DNA from: an uncultured Flavobacteriales bacterium
Lineage (GTDB): Bacteria > Bacteroidota > Bacteroidia > Flavobacteriales_D > Crocinitomicaceae
Assembly (NCBI GenBank): GCA_938092255.1
Contig: CALKHF010000002.1
Location: forward strand, 1-61,965
Reading direction: 5' to 3'
DNA length: 61,965 bases
Shown: positions 30,315-39,543 of the stretch, one piece after another
Layout: each line of letters starts with the position of its first letter
Position numbering within the stretch: the stretch's first letter is position 1
Notes under the pieces: generated by a model
Told to the model about the DNA's origin: nothing
Database searches by the model: none
The model's input: only the letters and a program-made list of their open reading frames with translations
Made by a program: the position numbers and the translations under genes

Positions 30315-31868
30315 ATGACTAATTCAGGAAATATCCTTTGGGCAGATGATGAAATTGATCTACTTAAACCACACATACTCTTTTTGGAATCAAAAGGTTA
30401 CACCGTTGAAGGAGTAACCAATGGTTTAGATGCCCTTGAATTGGCTCAAAGTACTTACTTTGATATTATTTTCCTTGATGAAAATATGCCAGGACTTTCG
30501 GGTCTAGAAACATTGACCAAAATCAAAGAGGTCGATCCTAATGTACCCGTAGTTATGATTACCAAGAGCGAGGAGGAACAAATTATGGAAGACGCTATCG
30601 GTTCTAAAATTGCTGATTATTTAATTAAACCTGTAAATCAAAATCAGATCCTCATTAGTCTCAAAAAAAACCTAAACCGATCAAAATTGGTTAGTGATAT
30701 TACCAGCTTAAACTATCGAAAAGAATTTCGACAGCTTGGTATGCAGTTAAATAATAGAATGGACGCTTTAGAATGGACGGAATTATATTCAAAACTGGTA
30801 TACTGGGAGCTTCAATTGGATAAAATTGAAGATTCAGGAATGAGTGAAATATTTGAAATGCAAAAAAAAGAGGCAAATCAACTGTTTTGTAAATTTATTG
30901 AGGACAATTATTTAGACTGGCATAACGGTATTGAAGAGGGTCCATTATTCATACATAATGTTTTAAAAAACAGGATTTTAAAGAACAATATCGCGGATAA
31001 AACTTTAGTCTTGGTAATTGACAACCTTCGTTTTGACCAATGGAAAGTGTTGGAACCCGTTTTTAATAAATACTTCGTAAAGGAGAAAGAAGAAATTGTA
31101 TATTCAATTTTACCAACTGCTACTCAATATGCTAGAAATGCTTTTTTCTCTGGATTAATGCCCTCTGAAATAGCAAAAAAACATCCTCAGTATTGGAAAA
31201 ATGAAGATGACGAAGGAAGTAAAAATAAATTTGAAGAAGAACTTTTGGAGCAAAACATGAAAAGACTTGGGAAATCGTCTTTGAAATGTTCATATAACAA
31301 GATAACCAATGTTAATGCTGGAAAAAAATTGGTTGAACAATTTCACAAACTCAAAGAAAATGACATCAATTTCATCGTTTACAATTTTGTTGATATGCTG
31401 TCACATGCACGAACTGAAATGGAAGTTATTAGAGAACTGGCTGATGACGAGTCGGCATATCGATCAATAACAATGTCTTGGTTTGAACATTCTCCTCTTT
31501 TAGACATTATAAAGCAGGCAGCAGAAGATAAAATTAAATTAATTATTACTACAGACCACGGAACTATAAAAGTGAATCAACCCGTCAAGATAGCAGGAGA
31601 AAGAAATACCAACACCAATCTTAGATACAAGGTTGGCAGGGGCTTAGGATACAAGAGTAAAGAGGTTTTTGTGGTTTCAAACCCGCAGGATGCTTTTCTT
31701 CCTAAACAAAAAATGTCAAGTGAATTTGTCTTTGCAAAAGAACAAGACTTCTTCGTTTATCCCAACAATTACAATCATTTTGTAAATTATTATGGGAACA
31801 CTTTTCAGCATGGGGGAATTTCGATGGAGGAAATGTTGATTCCTTACATTGAAATGAGGTCCAAATAA
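30315..31868 (+). CDS. porX: PorX-like two-component response regulator with PglZ domain (T9SS regulator)
   Basis: Receiver domain ILWADDEIDLLKPHILFLESKGYTV...IIFLDENMPGLSGLE plus C-terminal alkaline-phosphatase-like PglZ domain (LVLVIDNLRFDQWKVLEP...IITTDHGTIKVNQPVKI). Confidence 0.9.
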   Translation: MTNSGNILWADDEIDLLKPHILFLESKGYTVEGVTNGLDALELAQSTYFDIIFLDENMPGLSGLETLTKIKEVDPNVPVVMITKSEEEQIMEDAIGSKIADYLIKPVNQNQILISLKKNLNRSKLVSDITSLNYRKEFRQLGMQLNNRMDALEWTELYSKLVYWELQLDKIEDSGMSEIFEMQKKEANQLFCKFIEDNYLDWHNGIEEGPLFIHNVLKNRILKNNIADKTLVLVIDNLRFDQWKVLEPVFNKYFVKEKEEIVYSILPTATQYARNAFFSGLMPSEIAKKHPQYWKNEDDEGSKNKFEEELLEQNMKRLGKSSLKCSYNKITNVNAGKKLVEQFHKLKENDINFIVYNFVDMLSHARTEMEVIRELADDESAYRSITMSWFEHSPLLDIIKQAAEDKIKLIITTDHGTIKVNQPVKIAGERNTNTNLRYKVGRGLGYKSKEVFVVSNPQDAFLPKQKMSSEFVFAKEQDFFVYPNNYNHFVNYYGNTFQHGGISMEEMLIPYIEMRSK

Positions 31869-31919
31869 AATTATCTATAAAACACTTTTATGTCTTGCTT
31901 TCCTTAATTTTGCACAATA

Positions 31920-33155
31920 ATGATGGACACACCAAAAAAGAATACAATCATTGAAGGCATTAGGGCTCAGTTTCCAATATTGACTCAGAAGGTTAATGGA
32001 AGGAATTTGATTTATTTTGATAATGCAGCGACCTCGCAAAAACCCAAGTCTGTAATTGATAGAATAAGCTCCTATTACGAAAAGGAGAATGCAAATATAC
32101 ATAGAGGTGTTCATACATTAAGTCAAGAGGCCACAACGTCTTACGAACAAGCCAGACAAAAGATAAGCAGCTACCTCAATGCAAGAAGTGAATCGGAAAT
32201 TATTTTTACCAAAGGAACAACTGACGGAATTAATTTAATAGCCTCTTCGTTTGGTGAACTTCTTAATCCCGGTGACGAAGTTCTTATTTCAGCAATGGAG
32301 CATCATTCGAATATTGTACCCTGGCAGCTTTTAGAAACTAGAAAAAAAATCAAGCTTAAAGTAATCCCAATTCATAAGTCTGGAGAAATTGACCTTAAGG
32401 AATTTGAGAATTTACTTAATAAAAAAACAAAGCTTGTATCAATAACACACATCTCGAACTCTCTTGGAATTATAAATCCAATTGATGAGATTATTCATAA
32501 ATCCCATAAAGTAGGTGCTAAAGTACTCATTGATGGTGCTCAAAGCATACAACACGAAAAAATCGATTTACAAGAATTGGATTGTGATTTTTTCGTTTTT
32601 TCAGGTCATAAAGTGTATGGCCCTACAGGGATTGGTGTCCTTTACGGAAAAAGTGAACTCTTAAATATAATGCCTCCATATCAAGGCGGTGGTGATATGA
32701 TTGAAAAAGTCAGTTTTGAAAAGACCACTTTTAATGTCTTACCCTTCAAGTTTGAGGCAGGAACTCCAAATATCGTAGGTGGTATTGCGTTAGGTACTGC
32801 ATTTGATTTTATAGAATCACTCAATTTTGAAGAGTGTCAAGTACATGAATTGGAACTTCTCCGTTACGCAGAAGAACAATTGAGATCAATATCGGGCATT
32901 CAAATATTTGGAAATTCTAAAAACAAGACAAGTGTGATCTCATTTAACGTGGGAAATATTCATCCTTTTGACATAGGAACCTTACTCGACAAGCAAGGAA
33001 TCGCAGTTCGAACAGGGCACCATTGTACTCAACCAATAATGGATTTTTATCAAATACCTGGGACAATAAGAGTATCATTCAGTATATACAATACTAAAAG
33101 TGAAATAGATTTATTTATGGCAGCTTTAAACAAGTCCATTCAAATCCTGAGCTAA
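31920..33155 (+). CDS. sufS: cysteine desulfurase SufS
   Basis: YFDNAATSQKPKSVID, HHSNIVPWQLL, DGAQSIQHEKIDLQELDCDFFVFSGHKVYGPTGIGVLYGK, RTGHHCTQPIM. Confidence 0.96.
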   Translation: MMDTPKKNTIIEGIRAQFPILTQKVNGRNLIYFDNAATSQKPKSVIDRISSYYEKENANIHRGVHTLSQEATTSYEQARQKISSYLNARSESEIIFTKGTTDGINLIASSFGELLNPGDEVLISAMEHHSNIVPWQLLETRKKIKLKVIPIHKSGEIDLKEFENLLNKKTKLVSITHISNSLGIINPIDEIIHKSHKVGAKVLIDGAQSIQHEKIDLQELDCDFFVFSGHKVYGPTGIGVLYGKSELLNIMPPYQGGGDMIEKVSFEKTTFNVLPFKFEAGTPNIVGGIALGTAFDFIESLNFEECQVHELELLRYAEEQLRSISGIQIFGNSKNKTSVISFNVGNIHPFDIGTLLDKQGIAVRTGHHCTQPIMDFYQIPGTIRVSFSIYNTKSEIDLFMAALNKSIQILS

Positions 33156-33565
33156 TGAACTATACCGAAAAACAAAATTCCATTATTGAGGACTTTTCCA
33201 TGTTTGATGACTGGATGGAGAAATACGAATTAATTATTGACTTGGGAAAAGAAATTGAATTGATACCAACGGAAGATAAACAGGATGATCAACTTATCGA
33301 AGGGTGTCAGTCTCGAGTTTGGCTTAAATCCAATTACAAAAATGGCAAAATGTTTTATTACGCAGATTCAGATGCCATAATCACAAAAGGCATCATTTCT
33401 TTACTTATAAAAGTCATGAATGGTGAAAAGCCTAAAACAATAGCCCAAGAGGAATTGTTTTTCATAAAAAAAATAGGCCTTCAAGAGCACCTATCTCCTA
33501 CAAGAGCCAATGGTCTTTTAGAAATGGTTAAGCGAATGAAGTTAGACGCCATAAAAAACATTTAA
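33155..33565 (+). CDS. sufE: SufE-family protein
   Basis: EGCQSRVWL active-cysteine motif; TRANGLLEMVKRMK; overlaps the sufS stop. Confidence 0.93.
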   Translation: MNYTEKQNSIIEDFSMFDDWMEKYELIIDLGKEIELIPTEDKQDDQLIEGCQSRVWLKSNYKNGKMFYYADSDAIITKGIISLLIKVMNGEKPKTIAQEELFFIKKIGLQEHLSPTRANGLLEMVKRMKLDAIKNI

Positions 33566-33871
33566 ATGGAAGAATTAGAAAATACAATTGTTGATGTACT
33601 TAAATCTATTTATGATCCTGAAATACCTGTTGATGTATATGAATTGGGATTAATTTACGAAGTAAAAATAGACAAAGAATCAAATGTTCAAATTGAAATG
33701 ACATTGACATCTCCCAATTGTCCTGTAGCGGAAAGCATGCCAAAAGAGGTTGAAGATAAAGTGGCAGAAATAACCGATGTCAAATCAGCAAAAGTGAATA
33801 TCGTTTTTGATCCTCCTTGGGATAAAGATATGATGAGTGAAGAAGCAAAGCTCGAGCTAGGCTTTTTATAA
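33566..33871 (+). CDS. DUF59/MIP18 (SufT/PaaD-like) iron-sulfur assembly protein
   Basis: SIYDPEIPVDVYELGLIYEVKID...MTLTSPNCPVAESMPKEVEDKV...VNIVFDPPWDKDMMSEEAKLELGF. Confidence 0.93.
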   Translation: MEELENTIVDVLKSIYDPEIPVDVYELGLIYEVKIDKESNVQIEMTLTSPNCPVAESMPKEVEDKVAEITDVKSAKVNIVFDPPWDKDMMSEEAKLELGFL

Positions 33872-33872
33872 T

Positions 33873-35339
33873 TTACTTATTCTGAATATATACCTCTACT
33901 CTTCTATTAAGAGCCCTACCAACAGATGTATTACTTAAAAACTTGGGCTTGGTTTCACCAAAGGAAACAACCTCAATACGCGAGGAATCAACACCTCTAC
34001 TCACTAAATACTTCTTGATCGACTCTGCTCTTTTTCTAGCAAGTATTAAATTAAGATCTTCACCTCCCGTAATATCGGCATGACCCGTTAATAGTATTTT
34101 TAAGCTCGCATCCGATTTCAAAATATTGGCCGTTTCATTCAATACATTATAAAACTTTCCTTGAACGTATGACTGATTCAATCCAAAATTTATATCACCT
34201 ATGGTAGTTAGGCTTGACTTGTCTATAACAATAGGGGTTGTATTTGGAGTCTCAGGCGTTACTGGTGTCTCAGGCGTTTCTGGTGTCTCAGGCGTTTCTG
34301 GTGTTTCTGGTGTCTCAGGCGTTTCTGGTGTCTCAGGCGTTTCTGGTGTCTCAGGCGTTTCTGGTGTCTCAGGTGTTTCTGGTGTCTCTGGCGTTTCTGG
34401 TGTCTCAGGTGTTTCTGGTGTCTCAGGCGTTTCTGGTGTCTCAGGTGTTTCTGGTGTCTCAGGCGTTTCTGGATTTTGGGCCAAATCAAGCGTAACTCCT
34501 TTACAGTCTACAGTATTTCCTTCAGGTGTGTTGGGTTCATCATCCATTACATTGATAATTCCATCACCATCATCATCTCTCAATTTCTTCATTAAATTTT
34601 GATTGGTACTGTCCAATTTTTTAATCTCTACATCTAGATAAGACATGTCTGGAAAGCATGGCGTGTATGCCCAATCCATATGAGTTTCATTTTTACCCAA
34701 ATAAAAATTCAATCCTAAACTTCCATTGGCAAGAAAACCATCAAACCCTCTTTGACTATGGGATTGCGTCATGTCAAAAGTATATTGCTGATAGATATGC
34801 CAGATAAACGAAATATCTGCAACAAGAGCCACTCTATTTCCTAATTTAATCTGTGGTGTAAAACCTACCACATAATTAAACATTTTATCAGCTAATCCAG
34901 AATCAACGCTCTTGATTTGAGATAAACCACCTCCCGTATGAAACAATAAGCTTATGTGATTTGAGAAATTCTCAAATTTGAATGCTCTTCCGATATCCAA
35001 AATTAATTGCAAGGAGCTTCGCATGTAGTTCGTTCTAAATTCGAAACTGTTGCCATTTGAACCAAATTCATCATTTTTAATTCGGTCAAAACCTCCATCT
35101 ACTTTAATGCCGTATTTGTTATTAAACATGTATCGAAGTCCACCTGAAGCATGAAACAAACCTACCGTGTTTGAAAAATATCCTGTAGCGTAAGGTTTTA
35201 CTGCATTTGTAGCACCACCATTTAAATCCAAAGACCATTTATTGTTTTGCTCAAACTGTGCTTGACCCACGTTTGAAAAAATCAATAAAATTAAAATTAA
35301 AAATATCCGAATCATCCCAATGCTTTTCATTCTGAACAA
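33873..35339 (-). CDS. OmpA-family outer membrane protein with (PET)n linker
   Basis: N-terminal beta-barrel, TSP3-like DDDGDGIINVMDDEPNTP, PETPETP linker, C-terminal OmpA domain ILLTGHADITGGEDLNLILARKRAESIKKYLVSRGVDSSRIEVVSFGETKP. Confidence 0.94.
   Translation of the reverse strand: MFRMKSIGMIRIFLILILLIFSNVGQAQFEQNNKWSLDLNGGATNAVKPYATGYFSNTVGLFHASGGLRYMFNNKYGIKVDGGFDRIKNDEFGSNGNSFEFRTNYMRSSLQLILDIGRAFKFENFSNHISLLFHTGGGLSQIKSVDSGLADKMFNYVVGFTPQIKLGNRVALVADISFIWHIYQQYTFDMTQSHSQRGFDGFLANGSLGLNFYLGKNETHMDWAYTPCFPDMSYLDVEIKKLDSTNQNLMKKLRDDDGDGIINVMDDEPNTPEGNTVDCKGVTLDLAQNPETPETPETPETPETPETPETPETPETPETPETPETPETPETPETPETPETPETPETPETPETPETPETPVTPETPNTTPIVIDKSSLTTIGDINFGLNQSYVQGKFYNVLNETANILKSDASLKILLTGHADITGGEDLNLILARKRAESIKKYLVSRGVDSSRIEVVSFGETKPKFLSNTSVGRALNRRVEVYIQNK
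34247..34472 (-). repeat. 9-/18-bp tandem repeat encoding Pro-Glu-Thr linker
   Basis: Plus-strand units ggcgtttct / ggtgtctca repeated about 25 times. Confidence 0.95.
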
Positions 35340-35368
35340 ATATAAGCTAAAAACCTTTAATTATTGTA

Positions 35369-35800
35369 TCAATTTCGAGTGAATATAAACTTGCGTAGTT
35401 GATAATTAGGAAAATCATAATATTCGATAACGAGATCTTTCGAATTAAACAAAACCAAACTAAATGGAACAATTTCCTGATTGACAGATAGATTCAATAC
35501 TTCTGAATTTGAATTTACATTCAACGAATCTCCCTCGAAATTAATGCTGTAAGCTTGTCCATTGGCAACATCATCGTCTTGAAAAAACACTACTCCGGAA
35601 GAAGTGTTTTCCTCAAAGTTCAGTTTTAATTCACCTTCAACATTATTAAGATAAAAGGTAAATCCCTGACCGTCTACAACCCGCATTTCCTCAAGTACCC
35701 ATTCTCCAGAAATTTTATTTTCAATTCTTTTTTGTTTTGAGCACGAAAAAAGAATAGAGAATGTAAATACAAAAAGAAATAGCACTTTCAATTTATTCAT
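35369..35800 (-). CDS. small lipoprotein (lipocalin-like/hypothetical)
   Basis: Signal peptide with lipobox FSILFSCSKQ; ISGEWVLEEMRV opening as in lipocalin-like lipoproteins. Confidence 0.65.
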   Translation of the reverse strand: MNKLKVLFLFVFTFSILFSCSKQKRIENKISGEWVLEEMRVVDGQGFTFYLNNVEGELKLNFEENTSSGVVFFQDDDVANGQAYSINFEGDSLNVNSNSEVLNLSVNQEIVPFSLVLFNSKDLVIEYYDFPNYQLRKFIFTRN

Positions 35801-36981
35801 GAAAATACAATTGAAGAAAGCATTTGAATTCCTTTTTTAATCGCACGAGGGTCGATGTCAAAATTAGGATGATGCAATCCGTTAACGATACCCTTTTCTT
35901 CATTTCTTACTCCCAATCTAAAAAAACATACTGGAACTAGTTGACTGTAATAAGCAAAGTCTTCGGAAGTCATTCTCTTAGGTAAATCATGAACCATTTC
36001 TGTTCCATAATTATCTATAGCAATATTTCGAATTGCACCCGTTAGCTCTACATCGTTTTTAAGAAAAGGATATCCATGAGAAATATTCAATTTAATCTCT
36101 CCTCTATATTTTCTTGAAATATTTTCAGCAATTGTAATGAGTTCAACTTTCGCCACATCCCTCCACTTTTCATCCATTGTTCGAAAAGTACCTTTTATAA
36201 ATGCTTTTTCAGGAACTACATTGGTTGCTCCTTTAGCTTCAAAATGCCCAAAATTTATTACACTTGGAATATTTTTTGGGGTATTTTCATCTATAAATTG
36301 CTTGGCTTGAAGAATGAACTCAGCACCCATAAAAAGTGGATTCACGGTTCGGTCTGGAAGTGCTCCATGCCCTCCTAATCCTTGCACCTCAACATGCAAT
36401 TCATCACAAGATGCCATATATAAACCTCCTTTAAATCCAAAATGACCATAGTCCAAATCAGGAAATACATGAAGAGCCACCATTTTATCAACCAATGGTG
36501 CTTTGAGTCCTCCTTCTCGAATTACGAGAGTGGCTCCTCCTGGGTTTTGTTCTTCTCCAGGCTGGAAAATAAGCTTTACTGGTTGATTTAATTGATTTCT
36601 ATTTTGATAAATAAACTCTGCAGTCCCAAGTAATATAGAAGTATGTACATCATGACCACATGCGTGCATGACCCCATCAACTTTACTTTTATAAGGCACC
36701 TCATTAGCCTCTTGGATTGGCAAAGCATCAAGATCTGCTCTTAAAGCAATACAAGCCATGTTTTCTGAATGATGATCCCCTGAAATTAAAGCGGCAACGC
36801 CCGTATCTCCGATTGAAAAATTATCAATACCAATTTCAGATAAAACAGATGAAACAAACTTTGACGTATTGTATTCCTTATAGGACAATTCAGGATTGCG
36901 ATGTAAATGCTCGCGGTATCCTAAGACCTTGTCATAAATCTTTTCAGAGTAAATCTCAATTTGTTTGAAATCAATCGCCAT
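35797..36981 (-). CDS. M20-family amidohydrolase/peptidase
   Basis: RADLDALPIQE, HACGHDVHTSILLGTAEFI, KLIFQPGEEQNPGGA, MTSEDFAYY. Confidence 0.95.
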   Translation of the reverse strand: MAIDFKQIEIYSEKIYDKVLGYREHLHRNPELSYKEYNTSKFVSSVLSEIGIDNFSIGDTGVAALISGDHHSENMACIALRADLDALPIQEANEVPYKSKVDGVMHACGHDVHTSILLGTAEFIYQNRNQLNQPVKLIFQPGEEQNPGGATLVIREGGLKAPLVDKMVALHVFPDLDYGHFGFKGGLYMASCDELHVEVQGLGGHGALPDRTVNPLFMGAEFILQAKQFIDENTPKNIPSVINFGHFEAKGATNVVPEKAFIKGTFRTMDEKWRDVAKVELITIAENISRKYRGEIKLNISHGYPFLKNDVELTGAIRNIAIDNYGTEMVHDLPKRMTSEDFAYYSQLVPVCFFRLGVRNEEKGIVNGLHHPNFDIDPRAIKKGIQMLSSIVFS

Positions 36982-37366
36982 CTGAAGTTATTGAGGTATA
37001 ACCCGAAAGAATTAATTTAACTGACACAACAGCCATCAATAGACCGAAGAGAAACTTAACCATTCCTGGCTGTAATTTAAGAGACAACTTGGATCCGAAG
37101 TAAGCACCAATAAAAAAGGTCAAGGCAATTACCAAACCATATTTCCAATTGACATCGCCTGACTTCCAGTAATTCATTACTCCTAAAAGAACTACAGGCA
37201 TCGATAAAATAAATAGGCTGGTTCCTTGTGCCTCATGCTGAGAAAGTCCTGCTAAAAAAACAAGACCCGGTACAATTATAATTCCCCCTCCTACTCCCAC
37301 AAAACCACTAAGCATACCTGCAGAAATACCAATAGAAAATAGAATTAAAACCGTTTGAATTGTCAT
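36971..37366 (-). CDS. half-size TSUP (TauE/SafE-like) membrane protein
   Basis: GISAGMLSGFVGVGGGIIIVPGLVFLAGLSQHEAQGTSL; 131 aa, a single repeat. Confidence 0.85.
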   Translation of the reverse strand: MTIQTVLILFSIGISAGMLSGFVGVGGGIIIVPGLVFLAGLSQHEAQGTSLFILSMPVVLLGVMNYWKSGDVNWKYGLVIALTFFIGAYFGSKLSLKLQPGMVKFLFGLLMAVVSVKLILSGYTSITSDGD

Positions 37367-37397
37367 GTTTTTTCTTTAAAAATCAAAAATACAAAAT

Positions 37398-38390
37398 CTA
37401 TTCAACTAATAAATTACATCCTCGAAGATCAGATTTTTCAATTCTTCCCATGAGTTGAAATTTATCCCCATACTTTATTCCCGTGTCCTCTGTGGCGATG
37501 AAACTACAGCCGAATACATTGGCGAGGTCTATTATATTGATTCCTCCCCGTTTCTCACCTCCGATAATGGACAAGGGATCATACAAGTCCCTTATGAGAA
37601 CGCGCATCCATGGTGGACCTTGAAACTGGAAATCCTTGTTGCAATATGCTTGAGAAAGCAGCTCCGTCATTCCGTATTCAGAATACAGACGACTTATATT
37701 TAATTCTTTTATAAGTTTTGAATGCAATTCCTCTTTTGACATCTCTTTTCGTCTTCCCTTCATTCCGCCAGTCTCTATCACGATTGCATTACCCAAATTG
37801 ATTCCTAAATCACATAAATCCAATAGAGAATAAGCCACACCAAAAACAACGAGTTGTTTTCCCAAAACATTTGAATTGGTCACAACCTCTCGGAGTTTAT
37901 CCAATTCCAAAAGAATAAATTGTGAATCATTATGCTTACTCGTTTCAATCAAATTATTCACCATAAAGACAAGACTTGAATCTCCCTGCTCAACATAATT
38001 AGGAAGAAGTCCAATAATTATTTGATCCTCAGGATTTCCAATAAAATTTCGATACGTCCAATCAAATGAATTTTTGTAAATGTCTATATCTGCAACGAAA
38101 TGGTTGCTTCTTCTCCCTTGTGTACCACTACTTTTAAATACACCTTCATGATTATTGAAAGTATTGGAGATGATTTTTCTTGATTTATAAAAGGATATGG
38201 GTAAAAATGGGATTTCGATTAATTGACTCGGATTCACTTTTCCCAATGCGGATGCATATTCAGAATACACCTCACAATGACTATACTGATACCTAAAAAC
38301 TTCAAAAGCCAGGTCTTCAAATTCCTGGGTTGAATGATTTTTGAATATTTTATTTCGCCATTTCACGGAAGTAAAGTTATTTAATATCAT
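37398..38390 (-). CDS. LuxE-like acyl-protein synthetase/acyltransferase
   Basis: IEIPFLPISFYKSRKI...HEGVFKSSGTQGRRSNHFV...LYSEYGMTELLSQAYC, LuxE/adenylate-forming signatures. Confidence 0.85.
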   Translation of the reverse strand: MILNNFTSVKWRNKIFKNHSTQEFEDLAFEVFRYQYSHCEVYSEYASALGKVNPSQLIEIPFLPISFYKSRKIISNTFNNHEGVFKSSGTQGRRSNHFVADIDIYKNSFDWTYRNFIGNPEDQIIIGLLPNYVEQGDSSLVFMVNNLIETSKHNDSQFILLELDKLREVVTNSNVLGKQLVVFGVAYSLLDLCDLGINLGNAIVIETGGMKGRRKEMSKEELHSKLIKELNISRLYSEYGMTELLSQAYCNKDFQFQGPPWMRVLIRDLYDPLSIIGGEKRGGINIIDLANVFGCSFIATEDTGIKYGDKFQLMGRIEKSDLRGCNLLVE

Positions 38391-38471
38391 CCTACATATA
38401 ATAATAATCTAACTACTTTTGAACGAAAATCAACTCTTATTGTTAAACAATCGAGTGAAAATTAAACTAAA

Positions 38472-39488
38472 TTGAAAAATACTTGTGTTTTATTGATTCA
38501 ATTAGGAACACCCGACAGTCCTAAAACAAGAGATGTTCGAAGATATCTTTCTGAGTTTTTAAATGATCCAAGGGTAATTGATTTGCCGTTTTTAGCTCGG
38601 AAACTATTGGTTAACGGAATTATTGTTCCTTTTAGAGCTCCGAAATCGGCAAAAATATACCAAGAACTTTGGGACATGAATGGTGGTATTTCTCCGTTAA
38701 TCACACATACTGAAAATGTGAGTGAGCTTCTTCAAAAAAAAATGGACGAGCATGTAACCGTAGAATTTGCCATGCGATATCAGAATCCATCCATGGATAT
38801 GGTTCTTGAAAAAATCAGAAAAGTAAATTACGACAAAATTATTGTCATCCCTCTTTTTCCTCAGTACGCTAGTGCTTCCAGTGGATCGGCTATTGAAAAA
38901 GCCATGAACATTATCAGAAAATGGTGGGTCATTCCAGAAATCAAAATTGTAAGTCAATTCTGGGATTCTGAAGGATATATCAACTCCATTGTAGAAAGAA
39001 GCAAAGCCTTTGACCTTAAATCGTATGATCATGTATTATTTTCATACCATGGACTACCTGAGCGGCATGTAGATAAAGTTTATGAGGGAACTGATTTGTG
39101 TGCTGATCAACCCTGCGAATCAGAATTAAACGATAAGAATAAGTTGTGTTACAAGGCAACCTGTTATGCTACTACAAGATTAATCGCCGAAAAATTAAAT
39201 CTTAAAGATTCTGACTACACCGTTTGTTTTCAGTCAAGATTAGATAAAAAATGGCTTACTCCATTTTCGGATGAAATAGTTGAGGAATGGGCAAAAAAAG
39301 GTGCCAAAAAATTACTGGTATTTTCACCCGCTTTTGTAGCTGATTGTCTTGAAACTCTCGTGGAAATCGGATCGGAATATCAAGAAATATTTGAAGAACA
39401 TGGTGGTAAAACAGTAGATCTTGTTCCGAGTAGCAATGACCACCCTGAGTTTATTTCATGTCTGAATGAATTGGTATTAAACGCTTAG
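38472..39488 (+). CDS. hemH: ferrochelatase
   Basis: VLLIQLGTPDSPKTRDVRRYLSEFLNDPRVIDLP, SYHGLPERHV, CYATTRLIAEKL, FSPAFVADCLETLVEI; TTG start. Confidence 0.96.
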   Translation: MKNTCVLLIQLGTPDSPKTRDVRRYLSEFLNDPRVIDLPFLARKLLVNGIIVPFRAPKSAKIYQELWDMNGGISPLITHTENVSELLQKKMDEHVTVEFAMRYQNPSMDMVLEKIRKVNYDKIIVIPLFPQYASASSGSAIEKAMNIIRKWWVIPEIKIVSQFWDSEGYINSIVERSKAFDLKSYDHVLFSYHGLPERHVDKVYEGTDLCADQPCESELNDKNKLCYKATCYATTRLIAEKLNLKDSDYTVCFQSRLDKKWLTPFSDEIVEEWAKKGAKKLLVFSPAFVADCLETLVEIGSEYQEIFEEHGGKTVDLVPSSNDHPEFISCLNELVLNA

Positions 39489-39491
39489 TTA

Positions 39492-39523
39492 TTTGTGCGT
39501 CATTGAATAGTTTGTTAATTTTG
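39492..39523 (+). promoter_or_regulatory. Bacteroidetes housekeeping promoter TTTG-N20-TAATTTTG for ahcY
   Basis: Exact -33 TTTG (39492-39495) and -7 TAnnTTTG (39516-39523) with 20-nt spacing, 21 bp upstream of ATG 39544. Confidence 0.7.
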
Positions 39524-39543
39524 CACCTCATTTAAAGAAGATT

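Noticed and set aside
34247-34472. CRISPR-like short regular repeats
   Set aside because: No unique spacers; 9-bp in-frame coding repeat within ompA.
34201-34602. Plus-strand ORFs encoding (VSG)n and (LVSQAF)n, and a minus-strand (LRHQK)n ORF
   Set aside because: Frame shadows of the PET tandem repeat; the OmpA frame explains the region.
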